Source: Kofleriaceae bacterium
GTDB taxonomy: Bacteria; Myxococcota_A; Polyangia; Haliangiales; Haliangiaceae
Length of the DNA stretch: 64,000 nucleotides
Assembly: GCA_018058095.1 (NCBI GenBank)
Contig: JAGPCO010000010.1
Coordinates: forward strand, 1 to 64,000
Reading direction: 5' to 3'
In this document: piece after piece, positions 1 to 11,521 of the stretch
Numbering within the stretch: position 1 is the stretch's first letter
How the letters are laid out: each line of letters begins with the position of its first letter
Program-made: the position numbers and the translations under genes
The notes under the pieces: generated by a model
Told to the model about the DNA's origin: nothing
Databases searched by the model: none
The model's input: the letters and a program-made list of their open reading frames with translations, nothing else

Positions 1-131
1 CGCTGCGGCCGTCCGACGATCAGCCGTGGCAGTACAACCCCGACGCCGGCCAGCGCCTCAAGGGTGGCATGGTGCTGGTCGTGCTCGGCTCGACCGACCA
101 GGTCGCCAAGCTGCGCGGGGTGCTGGCGTGA
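1..131 (+). CDS. C-terminal end of a TrkA-C domain protein (potassium channel or transport regulator)
   Basis: Only the last 42 codons are in the window; the frame is open from base 3 to the TGA at 129-131. The tail contains a glycine, a run of hydrophobic residues reading MVLVVLGSTDQ, then a short helix ending VAKLRGVLA. This is the usual ending of a TrkA-C (RCK-C) domain, the ligand-binding module on the cytoplasmic side of potassium channels and transporters. The next gene starts on a GTG that overlaps this stop (GTGA), so the two are probably co-transcribed. The family call rests on this short segment only; the upstream part was not seen. Confidence 0.5.
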   Translation, partial: LRPSDDQPWQYNPDAGQRLKGGMVLVVLGSTDQVAKLRGVLA

Positions 132-820
132 GCCGCGCCGCCGGCGTCGCCGCGCTGCTGCTCGGCCTTGCCGGCCCGACCGTGGCCCGGGCCGAGCCGC
201 CCTCGCCCGGCCTGACCTGGGGCCTGGCCACCGTCGACGTGACCATGGCCAGCGTGTTCACGATGGCGTTCGCGACCGACTGGTACCAGGGCTCGTTCGC
301 GGTGACCGCCGGCGCGATCGCGGCGATCGTCGTGCCGGCCGGCGTCGCGGTCGCGGCCGAGGTGGGCGACTGGCCGGCCACGCCGCCGCTGCTGTTTCAC
401 GACGCGGTGTGGCTGGGCGGCACCGGGTACGTGCTCGGCGCGCTGATCGACGGCCGGCACGACCGGCACCGGCTGCGGCGCGGCCCGTGGTCGGCCGGCC
501 TGGCCGCCGCCGGCGCGCTCGCCGGCGGCGCGCTCGGCTGGGCCGCGCGCCACGACGACGACGACGCCGCGGCGGCGATGGCCGCGCCGGCCGGCGGCTT
601 CCTCGCCGGCGGCCTGGTGCTGGGCACCGTGCTGGTGGTGGTCGGCGGCGTCGACGGGGATCGCGCCCCCAGCCAGTGGGCCACCGGCGCGGTCGTCGGT
701 GGCGTGCTCGGCGCCAGCCTGGCGACGTACCTGGTGACGCGGGACGACCCGGCGACGCCGGTGGCGCGACCTGCGGCCGGACCGCCGCCGGTGATGTTCT
801 CGTTCGGCGGCGCCTTCTGA
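128..820 (+). CDS. Exported or membrane protein of unknown function
   Basis: A 230-residue protein. The GTG start at 128 overlaps the preceding stop and gives a short basic N-terminus followed by a hydrophobic segment ending in ARA, which fits a signal peptide. The longer open frame from 26 would overlap the upstream gene and lacks that shape. After the signal there are several alternating hydrophobic, Gly/Ala-rich stretches (about residues 40-110 and 130-205) separated by charged turns such as RHDDDD, suggesting three or four membrane spans. I recognise no family. It probably works with the TrkA-C protein it is coupled to, but that is inference from spacing. Confidence 0.6.
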   Translation: MSRAAGVAALLLGLAGPTVARAEPPSPGLTWGLATVDVTMASVFTMAFATDWYQGSFAVTAGAIAAIVVPAGVAVAAEVGDWPATPPLLFHDAVWLGGTGYVLGALIDGRHDRHRLRRGPWSAGLAAAGALAGGALGWAARHDDDDAAAAMAAPAGGFLAGGLVLGTVLVVVGGVDGDRAPSQWATGAVVGGVLGASLATYLVTRDDPATPVARPAAGPPPVMFSFGGAF

Positions 821-838
821 GCCGGGCGACATCGACGC

Positions 839-1216
839 TCAGGGCCCGGGCGGGCAGGCCTCGAGCCGGGCCCGCAGCGACACGCTGGCCTGGTCACACG
901 CGCGCGCGCTGGCGTCGCGGTCGGCCGGGCTGACTCCGTCGGCGCCGGCCGCGGCCAGGTCGATGCGGGCGCGGTCGCGCCACGCCGTGATCTCGGCGAT
1001 CCGCTCGTCGGGGACACAGGCCAGGTAGCGCTCGACCAGGGTGATCATCTCGCCACACGCCTCGGCCAGCGGCCGGGCCGGCCCGGGCGGGGCCGCCACC
1101 ACCGGCGCGGCCGGCGCCGGCGCCTCGGCGGCCGGCGCGGCGCACGCCGCCAGCGAGGCGCCCACCACCAGGCCGGCCGCCACCACTCGCACCACGCGTC
1201 GGCGCGGCGTCATCAT
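839..1216 (-). CDS. Small lipoprotein, function unknown
   Basis: A 125-residue protein. Its N-terminus has Arg residues, a hydrophobic core and a lipobox ending LAAC, so it should be lipidated and anchored in the envelope. An Ala/Pro-rich linker follows, then a helical domain with several Cys residues (C in EACGEM, YLACVPD, RACDQA, EACPPG). The spacing suggests two disulfides holding a small helical bundle. The ATG at 1216 overlaps the TGA of the upstream lipoprotein gene (ATGA), so the two are translationally coupled. No known family was recognised. Confidence 0.7.
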   Translation of the reverse strand: MMTPRRRVVRVVAAGLVVGASLAACAAPAAEAPAPAAPVVAAPPGPARPLAEACGEMITLVERYLACVPDERIAEITAWRDRARIDLAAAGADGVSPADRDASARACDQASVSLRARLEACPPGP

Positions 1217-1689
1217 GGGCGGGGCGGCACGACCGTGCCCGGGTCGTCCTCGTCGGGCGGGGCGCCGCCGCCGGCGCCCATGTCCTGCATCATCTCGTTC
1301 ATCAGCGGCTGCATCCGGGCCATCATCTTGGCCTCGAGCTCGGCGTCACCCTTGGCGCCGTCGCCGCAGGCGTTTACCTCCTCGTCCGTCTTGGCCGTGA
1401 CCACACACGCCTTGACCGCCTCGGGCCAGCCGTCCTCGGCGCACGACGCCGCCAGCACGTCGCTCAGGCGCGCCGTCCACTTCTTGGCTTTGTCGGCCGG
1501 CAGCGACTGCTGCATCTGCATCGCCATCGACGTGGTCAGCCGCTCGACCACCGGCGCACACGGCGTGGCCGCGGCCGGGGCCTGGGTCACCGGCGCGGCG
1601 GCCGGCGGCGGGGCCGGCGCGACCGGCGCCGGGGCGGGCGAGCCGCCACAGGCGGACAACACGAGGAGGGCGGCGAGGACGGTACGCAT
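1213..1689 (-). CDS. Small lipoprotein with Cys-containing helical domain
   Basis: A 158-residue protein. I chose ATG 1689 because it yields a proper lipoprotein signal (MRTVLAALLVLSACGG) and sits 6 nt after a TACCCT hexamer that looks like a -10 box; upstream in-frame sequence is Arg-rich and unlike coding sequence. Residues about 20-50 are a Pro/Ala linker. The rest is helical, with Cys residues in TPCAPV, ASCAEDG, KACVV and NACGDG that resemble the pattern of the next gene. A Met/Gln-rich stretch and an acidic Pro-rich tail close it. Its stop overlaps the next gene's start. The pair looks like a related two-lipoprotein operon of unknown role. Confidence 0.72.
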   Translation of the reverse strand: MRTVLAALLVLSACGGSPAPAPVAPAPPPAAAPVTQAPAAATPCAPVVERLTTSMAMQMQQSLPADKAKKWTARLSDVLAASCAEDGWPEAVKACVVTAKTDEEVNACGDGAKGDAELEAKMMARMQPLMNEMMQDMGAGGGAPPDEDDPGTVVPPRP

Positions 1690-1695
1690 CGGCGC

Positions 1696-1701
1696 AGGGT
1701 A
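1696..1701 (-). promoter_or_regulatory. Putative -10 box (TACCCT), leaderless start of the gene at 1689
   Basis: TACCCT on the minus strand is separated from the ATG by 6 nt (GCGCCG) and no SD sequence is present, so transcription would begin at or next to the start codon. It is part of the series of TAnnnT sites described in the findings. Confidence 0.5.
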
Positions 1702-1771
1702 GGGGCTGCGGCGCCGTCGCTCAAGCGCCGAGGCCGGCAACCGCGGCCGGTGCGCGCCAGCCAGCGGGCGG

Positions 1772-2233
1772 TCAGCGTGCGATCGCCGAGGTCGGGCGCG
1801 GGGCCTGCCACAGGTCCCACGCGCCGCCATCGTCGTCGCGCTTGCCCCAGCCCCAGGTCCCGGTCAGCCGGCCGTCAGCGCCGAGGGTCCACACCCCGTG
1901 GCCGGTCGCCGCCTCCCCGGCGTGATCCTCGCGCCAGGTGTAGAACACGCGCCGGCCGACGATGCGGCCGCGCAGCGAGCCCTTGCCGCAGCACTCGTAG
2001 CGCCCGAACACCTGGTCGCCGTCGCGGGTCAGCTCGACCGTGCCGTAGGTGCTGTCGTAGCGGCCCCCCAGCACCAGCCGAGGCGCCGGCGCCCGGGTCG
2101 GCCCGGCGGTGGCGATCACGGTCGGCGACGTGCGCAGCGGGGTCGACGGGGCCTCGGCCCCGGCTGGGCCCGGCGCGACGGCCAGGGCCACGGTCACGGT
2201 CAGGGCGGCGAACGGGAGCCAGGGGCGCGGCAT
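1772..2233 (-). CDS. Exported beta-rich protein of unknown function
   Basis: A 153-residue protein. ATG 2233 is preferred over the upstream in-frame start because it gives a clean signal peptide (MPRPWLPFAALTVTVALAV, cleavage near GAEA). After a Pro/Ser/Thr linker the mature part has alternating strands with repeated Gly-Thr/Gly-Arg turns: GRYDSTYGTVEL, GRYECCGKG, GRIVGRR, LTGTWGWGKR. The pattern of a residue making or displaying glycine-aromatic turns (GxWG, GxY) resembles the small lipocalin-like sheets common in myxobacterial secreted proteins. A vicinal CC pair may be a metal or disulfide site. The function is unknown. Confidence 0.6.
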   Translation of the reverse strand: MPRPWLPFAALTVTVALAVAPGPAGAEAPSTPLRTSPTVIATAGPTRAPAPRLVLGGRYDSTYGTVELTRDGDQVFGRYECCGKGSLRGRIVGRRVFYTWREDHAGEAATGHGVWTLGADGRLTGTWGWGKRDDDGGAWDLWQAPRPTSAIAR

Positions 2234-2364
2234 GGGGCGTTCAACGCACGCCGGCCTGGCGCGGTCTGCGCCGGCCGCAACCCCGCGTGTCGCCACGGCT
2301 TCGTCGACGACACTCCCGCTAGGAGAAGCGGCCGCGATCGGCTAGATCCTCGGACCAGGGGACC

Positions 2365-5895
<3,531 letters not shown>

Positions 5896-6066
5896 CAGCG
5901 TCGCGGCGTCGACGGCCGCGCACGGTGACCACGGACCCTGGCCAAGCCCGCCAGCCGTGGCGCGGTCGGCCATTGCGACCAGCCCTCACCGGCCGCCGCC
6001 GGCCGTTGCCGCGCCGCGGCGTCGCCGCGACAGCAAAAGACCTATTGCAACCGCGGGGGCGCTCGG

Positions 6067-6072
6067 TAGCAT
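6067..6072 (+). promoter_or_regulatory. Putative -10 box (TAGCAT) for the lipoprotein at 6080
   Basis: TAGCAT lies 7 nt before the second of two nearby ATGs (6080). It overlaps the first ATG (6071), which argues that 6080 is the true start. No SD sequence is visible. Confidence 0.45.
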
Positions 6073-6079
6073 GCCTTCG

Positions 6080-6418
6080 ATGTCGGGGACGATCTTCCGG
6101 GTGCTGGCCGCCGCGGCCTTGCTGTCGGCTGCGTGCGCCAAGGGCGCCGGTACCGAGGACGGCGTCGACGCCCGCAAGAGCGCCGACGCCAGCAGCGGCG
6201 GCCCGGCCGACGCCCGCCCACCCAGCGACGCCCGCCCGGTCGACGCCCGCCCACCCGTCGACGCCCGCCCGCCGCCCGACGCCTCGCCGCCCGACGCGCC
6301 CGGCGGCGGCCTGTTCTGCGAGGACAACAGCATGTGCGGCTCGGGCACCTGCTGCCTCATCGCCCTGTGCGTGCCCGGCACCGCGATCGGCGCCAACATC
6401 TGCCTGCCGGACTCGTAG
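6080..6418 (+). CDS. Lipoprotein with Asp-Ala-Arg-Pro repeat linker and Cys-rich tail
   Basis: A 112-residue protein, starting at ATG 6080 (ATG 6071 is also possible). The signal peptide ends in a lipobox (LLSAACAK). Residues about 25-75 are a disordered tract built from repeats of DAR-PP and DAxPPDA, a linker type frequent in Haliangiales surface lipoproteins. The last 35 residues hold six Cys (FCEDNSMC, GTCC, LCVPG, NICLPD), with the spacing of a small disulfide-bonded knot. It probably displays this knot away from the outer membrane. No enzymatic motif is visible. Confidence 0.68.
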   Translation: MSGTIFRVLAAAALLSAACAKGAGTEDGVDARKSADASSGGPADARPPSDARPVDARPPVDARPPPDASPPDAPGGGLFCEDNSMCGSGTCCLIALCVPGTAIGANICLPDS

Positions 6419-6490
6419 GGCTGCAGCCGGGCAGCGCGCCTTGGTCGCCTGGCGATCAGGCCGTGGCAGCCCGCCTCGTCCGCAGGTTCG

Positions 6491-7519
6491 TCACCCCAGC
6501 CCGAGCGCCTCGACCTGATCCTCGTCGAGGCCGAAGAAGTGGGCGGTCTCGTGCAGGATGGTCACCCGGATCTGCTCGGCCAGGTGGTCGGCGTCCTGGG
6601 TGGTCTGCTCGAGGTTGTGCAGGAACAGGTGGATCGCGGTCAGGTGCGGGGTGCCGCCGACGGCGCTAGCCTCGGTCATGGGCGTGCCGGAGAACAGGCC
6701 GAGCAGGCGCGGATCGACGCCGCTCTCGATCTGGTCGACGGTCGGGTAGGCGTCGACCAGGATCGGCACCGGACCGAGCAGCTCGCGCGCGCGCGGCGGC
6801 AGCTCGGCCAGGGTCTCGCTGGCGATGCGGTCGACCTCGGCGTGATCGAGGGCCCAGGGCGGGCGCGGCTCGGCCAGGTCGAGGGTGCGGACCTCGAGCC
6901 AGGCCTTGGTGCGGGCCGCCTCGTCGTGCTGGTAGTCGGCGATGTGGCCGAGCAGGTAGAAGCCATCGGGCGCGCCGTCGGGGTGCTTGGTCAGGGCCTG
7001 GGCCAGGACCTGGGCACGGTCGGGCTGGTCGCAGGCGATGCGGGCTTCGGCCAGCTGGATGGCCAGCCCCGGATCGTCGTCCATGGGGGAGCTGTCGAGC
7101 TCGTCGAGCACGGCCCGCGCCGCCTGCAGGTGGGTCAGGCCGCCGAGGGCCAGGTGGGCGTCGGCCTTGAGCAGGATGGCGGCGATCAGGTCGTCCTCGT
7201 CGTCGATGTCGGGCCAGGCCCGCTCGAGCGCGGCCAGCGCGCCGGCGGCGTCGCCCTGCGAATAGAACAGCAGGTTGGCGACGTTGATCCGGTGTGCCGG
7301 GTTGTCGTCCTCGTCGGCCAGGGCGGTGAAGATCTCGATGGCCCGCTCGTCGTCCCCCTCCATCATGGCCAGGTTGCCCTCGAGGTCGCGCACCACCGGG
7401 TGCTTGCGATCGATGCGCTGGGCGTTGGCCAGGGCGGCGCGCACCGCCGGCAGGTCGCCGTCGTCGAGGGCGGCGTGGGCAGATTCGATGAGCTGGTGCA
7501 GGCGATCGGCGCGCGACAT
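6491..7519 (-). CDS. TPR protein fused to a zincin-like metallopeptidase domain
   Basis: A 342-residue protein. Residues 1-190 form a run of helical hairpins with TPR-like spacing (residues such as AHAALDDGDLPAVRAALANA and GDDERAIEIFTALA). The C-terminus is the Zincin_1 (DUF1025/PF06262) domain with the zinc site HETAHFFG at residues 323-330, preceded by the typical GLFSGTPMTE segment. Family members are usually short single-domain proteins of about 120 residues, so the N-terminal TPR extension is unusual. It is probably cytoplasmic: there is no signal peptide. ATG 7519 lies 8 nt after a TATGGT box; the longer open frame upstream is not convincing. The substrate is unknown. Confidence 0.85.
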   Translation of the reverse strand: MSRADRLHQLIESAHAALDDGDLPAVRAALANAQRIDRKHPVVRDLEGNLAMMEGDDERAIEIFTALADEDDNPAHRINVANLLFYSQGDAAGALAALERAWPDIDDEDDLIAAILLKADAHLALGGLTHLQAARAVLDELDSSPMDDDPGLAIQLAEARIACDQPDRAQVLAQALTKHPDGAPDGFYLLGHIADYQHDEAARTKAWLEVRTLDLAEPRPPWALDHAEVDRIASETLAELPPRARELLGPVPILVDAYPTVDQIESGVDPRLLGLFSGTPMTEASAVGGTPHLTAIHLFLHNLEQTTQDADHLAEQIRVTILHETAHFFGLDEDQVEALGLG

Positions 7520-7527
7520 GGGCCGGC

Positions 7528-7533
7528 ACCATA
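7528..7533 (-). promoter_or_regulatory. Putative -10 box (TATGGT) for the TPR-zincin gene
   Basis: TATGGT on the minus strand is 8 nt upstream of ATG 7519, with no SD sequence in between. It belongs to the leaderless-type series. Confidence 0.45.
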
Positions 7534-7636
7534 ACTCAGGCCGGCTGCGGTCGACCGGCGGGCGCCGCGTGCTGGCGCCAGATCGTGCGGGCCTGCCGGC
7601 CGGGCAGGGCGCCCGGCCGGCCCGGCCGGATGGTGC

Positions 7637-7642
7637 TAGCGT
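7637..7642 (+). promoter_or_regulatory. Putative -10 box (TAGCGT) for the gene at 7650
   Basis: TAGCGT is separated from ATG 7650 by 7 nt (CACCGCC). There is no SD sequence. The same hexamer recurs before valS and the DUF2891 gene. Confidence 0.5.
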
Positions 7643-7649
7643 CACCGCC

Positions 7650-9503
7650 ATGCGTGCCTGGTTGCTCACCCTCGCCGCCGCGCTGGTGCTCGCCGCCACC
7701 GGCTGCCCGCGCCACACCCGGCGCACCCTGGTGCCGCCGGCGCCGACCGACGGCGACGCCGCCGCCCGGCAGCGCTTCGCCGACGCCCGCGCCGCCTTCG
7801 CCCGCGACGGCGACAACGCGGCCGAGTTCGTGGCCATCGGCGAGCAGTTCCCCGACGATCCGATCGCGCCGTGGGCGCACCTGTACGCCGGCATCGCCCA
7901 CGTCGCCGCCGGCGCCTACGCCGAGGCGGTGCGCGAGCTCGACCAGGTCGACGACGGCGAGGCCCCGCCCGGCCTGCGCACCCGGGCCGACCTGTTCCTC
8001 GGCCTGGCCCGCAACTACCAGGGCGAGCACGGCAAGGCCCTGCCACGCCTGGCCCGGGGTGAGGCCGCCATCGAGGGCGACGCCGAGCGCGCCGAGTGGC
8101 TGGCGGCGATGGCGGTGGCGACCGCCGCCGGCAGCGAGCCGCTGGCGGCGCTGCGCTACTTCGATCGCTGGTACCCGCTGGCCACCTCGGCCGAGCGCGG
8201 CTACATCCTGGCCCGCGTCGGCGAGCTGGTGGCGGCGGCGCCGGCCGAGGGCCTGCGCTCGGCCTGGGCCGAGGTCGAGCCCGGGCGCGGCCCGGCGGCG
8301 GCGCTGCTCGGGCCACGCCTGGCCGGCGCGCTCGACGAGCAAGGCGACGCGGCCGGGGCGGCCCGGGTCCGCGCCGCGGCGGCGCCGGCGCGGGCCGCGC
8401 TCGGCCTGCCGGCCAGCGCGCCGGTGGTGGTGGCCGCGGGTGGCGGCGAGCCGGGCCTGGTCGCGGCGCTGCTGCCGACCACCGGCAAGGGCGCTCGGGT
8501 CGGCGAGCTGTCGGCGCAGGCGCTGGCCGTGGCCGGCGGCGCGGTCGGCGGCGCGGCCCTGACCACGATCGACGTCCACGCCGCCGACAGCGCCGAGGCC
8601 GCGGCCGCCGCGGTCGACGCCGCCGCGGCGGCGGGCGTGGTCGCCGCCATCGGCCCGATCGACGGCGCCGCGGTCGACGCCGCCACCGCGCGGGCCGAGG
8701 CGCTCGGCCTGCCGCTGCTGTCGCTGTCGCCGCGCCCGGAGGAGCGCGCGGCCGGGCGCACCGTGTTCCACCTGTGGCACTCGGCCGAGATGCGGGCGCG
8801 CGCGCTGGCCCGGGCCGCGCTGGCCGGCGGCGCTCGCCGCTTCGCGCTGGCCGTGCCCGAGAGTGGCTATGGCCGCGCGGTGCGGGCGGCGTTCGAGGCC
8901 GAGGTCGGCGCCGGCGGCGGCACCGTCGTCGTGGCCCGGGCCTACCCGGCCGACGCTCGCTCCTTCGCCGGGGTGGCCAAGCAGCTGAGCGGCGCGTTCG
9001 ACGCGGTGTTCATCGGCGACGCCGCCGACCGGCTCGAGCTGATCGCGCCGGCCCTGGCCGCGGCCGGCCTGGTGCCGCGCCCGGGCGGCAAGGGCAAGGT
9101 CGCGCTCGGGCGCGCGGTGTGGCTGCTGTCGACCGCCGAGAACGTCGCGCCCGACTTCCTGGTCGACGCCGGCCGGCACGCCCTCGGCGCGCTGCTCGCG
9201 CCCGGCTTCTACGCCGACGCCGAGGATCCGGTCGCGGCCGACTTCGTGCGCGTCTACCAGGCCGCGCACGGGCGCGCCCCGGTCGCGGTCGACGCCTACG
9301 CCTACGACGCCGCGCTGCTGGCCGCGCGCGCCGGCGGTGGTGGCCGGGCCGGGCTGGTGCGGGCGCTCGCGGCAGGAGAGGTCGTCGGCCTGACCGGGCC
9401 CATCCGGTTCGATCGCGACCACCGCCGCGCCGACGATGGCGTGCTGTACACCGTCGAGGCCGACGCCGCCGGCGGCCTGCGCTTGCGCGCGCTGCGGCCC
9501 TGA
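7650..9503 (+). CDS. Lipoprotein with TPR-like N-terminus and type I periplasmic binding domain (LpoA-like)
   Basis: A 617-residue lipoprotein: signal MRAWLLTLAAALVLAATGC with the lipid Cys at 19. Residues about 40-250 are helical repeats (TPR/YbgF-like). From about residue 265 to the end is a Peripla_BP_6 (Leu/Ile/Val-binding) fold: LVAALLPTTGKGARVGE, VVAAIGPIDGAAVDAAT, LPLLSLSPRPEERA, ALAVPESGYGRAVRAAFEAEV and AFDAVFIGDAADRLELIAPAL. This two-part architecture matches LpoA, the outer-membrane activator of penicillin-binding proteins, and also related substrate-binding lipoproteins. There are no ABC transporter genes next to it, which favours a regulatory rather than a transport role. That choice is inference. 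Confidence 0.8.
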   Translation: MRAWLLTLAAALVLAATGCPRHTRRTLVPPAPTDGDAAARQRFADARAAFARDGDNAAEFVAIGEQFPDDPIAPWAHLYAGIAHVAAGAYAEAVRELDQVDDGEAPPGLRTRADLFLGLARNYQGEHGKALPRLARGEAAIEGDAERAEWLAAMAVATAAGSEPLAALRYFDRWYPLATSAERGYILARVGELVAAAPAEGLRSAWAEVEPGRGPAAALLGPRLAGALDEQGDAAGAARVRAAAAPARAALGLPASAPVVVAAGGGEPGLVAALLPTTGKGARVGELSAQALAVAGGAVGGAALTTIDVHAADSAEAAAAAVDAAAAAGVVAAIGPIDGAAVDAATARAEALGLPLLSLSPRPEERAAGRTVFHLWHSAEMRARALARAALAGGARRFALAVPESGYGRAVRAAFEAEVGAGGGTVVVARAYPADARSFAGVAKQLSGAFDAVFIGDAADRLELIAPALAAAGLVPRPGGKGKVALGRAVWLLSTAENVAPDFLVDAGRHALGALLAPGFYADAEDPVAADFVRVYQAAHGRAPVAVDAYAYDAALLAARAGGGGRAGLVRALAAGEVVGLTGPIRFDRDHRRADDGVLYTVEADAAGGLRLRALRP

Positions 9504-9532
9504 TCTTCGTCCTCCTGGGTCGGGGCGCCTGG

Positions 9533-9538
9533 TATGCT
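9533..9538 (+). promoter_or_regulatory. Putative extended -10 box (TGGTATGCT) for the lipoprotein at 9545
   Basis: TATGCT, preceded by TGG (an extended -10), lies 6 nt before GTG 9545. This supports the GTG over the ATG at 9575 and implies a leaderless transcript. Confidence 0.5.
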
Positions 9539-9544
9539 GGTCCG

Positions 9545-10501
9545 GTGCGCCGCCCGGGTAGTCGCAGCTGGGGGATGGCGGCTGGTTCGGCCCCGGTCCT
9601 GGTCCTGCTGCTGACCGGCTGTGGCCTGCTCGGCTTCGATGTGCCTGGTGGCACCGGCGGCGGCGGCGGCGGCGGTGACGGCGGCCCGAGGGTGGTCGAC
9701 GCCGGCCCCGACGGCGCCATCGGTGACGCCCAGGGCCTGTGGATCGGGCTCGAGGTCACGCCGACAGGGGGCATCCCCCGCCTGCGCAGCGACCTGGCGG
9801 ATGGCATCCGCTTCGAGTTGCAGGTGGCGGGCTCGGCGCTGACGTGGCGCGCCATGCTGCTCGACGCCGGCCTCCCGGCCGGTTTGACCCTCAGCGGCGG
9901 CACGGTCACGGTGGCGCCAGCGCAGTGGGTGCTCACCACCAGCCTTCCGATGTCCGTGGCCACCTACGCGGCGACCTGGACCAGCGGCGACGAGGTCACG
10001 CTGACCTACCAGCCCGGCCGACCCGGCGACGTCGGCGCGCCGCCGTACAGCCGTCTGCGGCTGGCGCGGGCGCCCGCTCACGACGAGTCGGTGATCGGCA
10101 GCTACCAGCTCGCCTCCTACCGTTTCCCCGGAGAGGTCGAGTCGACGGCGGGGAGCTGTGCCCCCTCGACCGGCGGAAGTCGGAAACTGTCCGGTGCGAT
10201 GGTCATCGGTGCCAGCTATCAGGCCAACCTGGACTTCGACTACCTGATCTACGGTCAGCCTGCGTGTGGCGGCGTGCCTGACGATGTGTCCGAGATGCTC
10301 AGCGTGTTCCTCGAGGTCGAGGGCGGGCGCTACCAGGGCTGGGCATCGTCGCCGCAGGTCGGTGACTTCAGCACGTCTGGCACCATGACCCAGCCGCGCC
10401 CGGGGGCGTGGCGGATGGCCCGCGACACCTGCGCCCCGGCCGCGGTGTGCGACGACCTGGCCGACGTGCTCGAGTGGGACCCTCAAACCGCGCTGCGATG
10501 A
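9545..10501 (+). CDS. Lipoprotein, first of a tandem paralogous pair
   Basis: A 318-residue lipoprotein. GTG 9545 adds an Arg-rich n-region in front of VLVLLLTGC, and it follows a -10-like TATGCT; ATG 9575 would lack any positive charge. A poly-Gly/Asp linker (residues about 38-60) precedes one globular domain. The next gene encodes a homologue of exactly the same length. Shared landmarks are the opening G-W-I/V segment, R-DLxxGxRxEL, LDAG, R-Y-P/RFPG followed by E-AGSC, and a late pair of Cys (DTCAPAAVCDDL here, [14 protein letters not shown] there). It is probably a surface or periplasmic beta-rich protein; the family is not recognised. Confidence 0.72.
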   Translation: MRRPGSRSWGMAAGSAPVLVLLLTGCGLLGFDVPGGTGGGGGGGDGGPRVVDAGPDGAIGDAQGLWIGLEVTPTGGIPRLRSDLADGIRFELQVAGSALTWRAMLLDAGLPAGLTLSGGTVTVAPAQWVLTTSLPMSVATYAATWTSGDEVTLTYQPGRPGDVGAPPYSRLRLARAPAHDESVIGSYQLASYRFPGEVESTAGSCAPSTGGSRKLSGAMVIGASYQANLDFDYLIYGQPACGGVPDDVSEMLSVFLEVEGGRYQGWASSPQVGDFSTSGTMTQPRPGAWRMARDTCAPAAVCDDLADVLEWDPQTALR

Positions 10502-10526
10502 GGCGTCGATGTGTGATGATGTGGCG

Positions 10527-11483
10527 GTGACACGCGCAGGGCCGTGGCTGGTCGCGCTGGTGCTCGGCGCCTGCCGGTGGGACTTCGCGCTGGCGCCGGC
10601 CGGGGCTGGGCCGGACGGCGCCGACGCGGCCGGCGGGGCGGTCGATGCGGCCGAGGCTCGCGCCGACAGCGTCCCTCTCGACGACGCCGGCCGCGGCGAT
10701 CCAGTCGGGTCGTGGGTGGCCGAGCGGGCCACCCGGCCGGGCGAGGCCGAGCGCTTTCGGGATGACCTGGTCGCCGGCGTCCGGCTCGAGCTGGTGATGA
10801 GCGACACCCCCCTCGAGGGTGATCTGCGCTGGATCACCCTCGACGCCGGCACCATCGCCGGCGCCAGCGTGCTCAAGCTGACCACCACGGTCGTCGGCGA
10901 CCGCTGGATCCTCGACGCCTCGGGCGACGGCCTGGTCCAGGTCATGGTCGCCACCTGGCTCGACGCCGACCGGGTCGAGCTCCGCTACGACCCGGCCGAC
11001 CCCGACAACGTGGGCGCGGCGCCCTTCGGCCAGCTGACGGTGCGGCGCGCACCCGCGCGCGACCAGCGCCTGGCCGGGAGCCATCGCCTGCAGCGGTACC
11101 GCTACCCGGGCGGGCCCGAGCAGGCGGCCGGCTCGTGCGAACCGCTGGCCGGGGCAGCTCGGCGGGTCGATGGCCTGTTCGACGTCGACCCCCGCCTGAT
11201 CCTCGACAGCGTGACCACGCTGACCGACTACGCCGCCGGCGACTGCACCGGCGCGGGCCTGCTGTCCGAGATCGGCGTGTCCGGCTGGCTCGAGCTGACC
11301 GGCACCGTGCTCGACGCCTGGCTGCTGTACTCATCCGGCGAGCGAGCGACCACGCGCTGGACCCTGAGCGAACTCCCGGTCGGCTGGCGGCTGGAACGGA
11401 CCGCCTGTGCGCCTGGCGGTTCGACCGCCTGCGGCGATCTGTTCGACGTGGTGGTGCTCGGTTTGGCGACCGCGGCTCGCTGA
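10527..11483 (+). CDS. Lipoprotein, second of a tandem paralogous pair
   Basis: A 318-residue lipoprotein, starting at GTG 10527 ([16 protein letters not shown], lipobox LGAC). ATG 10509 would add six acidic residues ahead of the signal, so I prefer the GTG, which also makes it exactly as long as its neighbour. An Asp/Ala linker follows ([16 protein letters not shown]), then the same domain as in the upstream gene, with conserved [47 protein letters not shown] and the terminal Cys pair. The 25-bp gap to the first copy suggests a two-gene operon from a tandem duplication. Divergence is high, so the duplication is old. Confidence 0.72.
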   Translation: MTRAGPWLVALVLGACRWDFALAPAGAGPDGADAAGGAVDAAEARADSVPLDDAGRGDPVGSWVAERATRPGEAERFRDDLVAGVRLELVMSDTPLEGDLRWITLDAGTIAGASVLKLTTTVVGDRWILDASGDGLVQVMVATWLDADRVELRYDPADPDNVGAAPFGQLTVRRAPARDQRLAGSHRLQRYRYPGGPEQAAGSCEPLAGAARRVDGLFDVDPRLILDSVTTLTDYAAGDCTGAGLLSEIGVSGWLELTGTVLDAWLLYSSGERATTRWTLSELPVGWRLERTACAPGGSTACGDLFDVVVLGLATAAR

Positions 11484-11521
11484 GGCTTGCGCCGGTCGGC
11501 GGCCTCGACTACCAACGGCCG

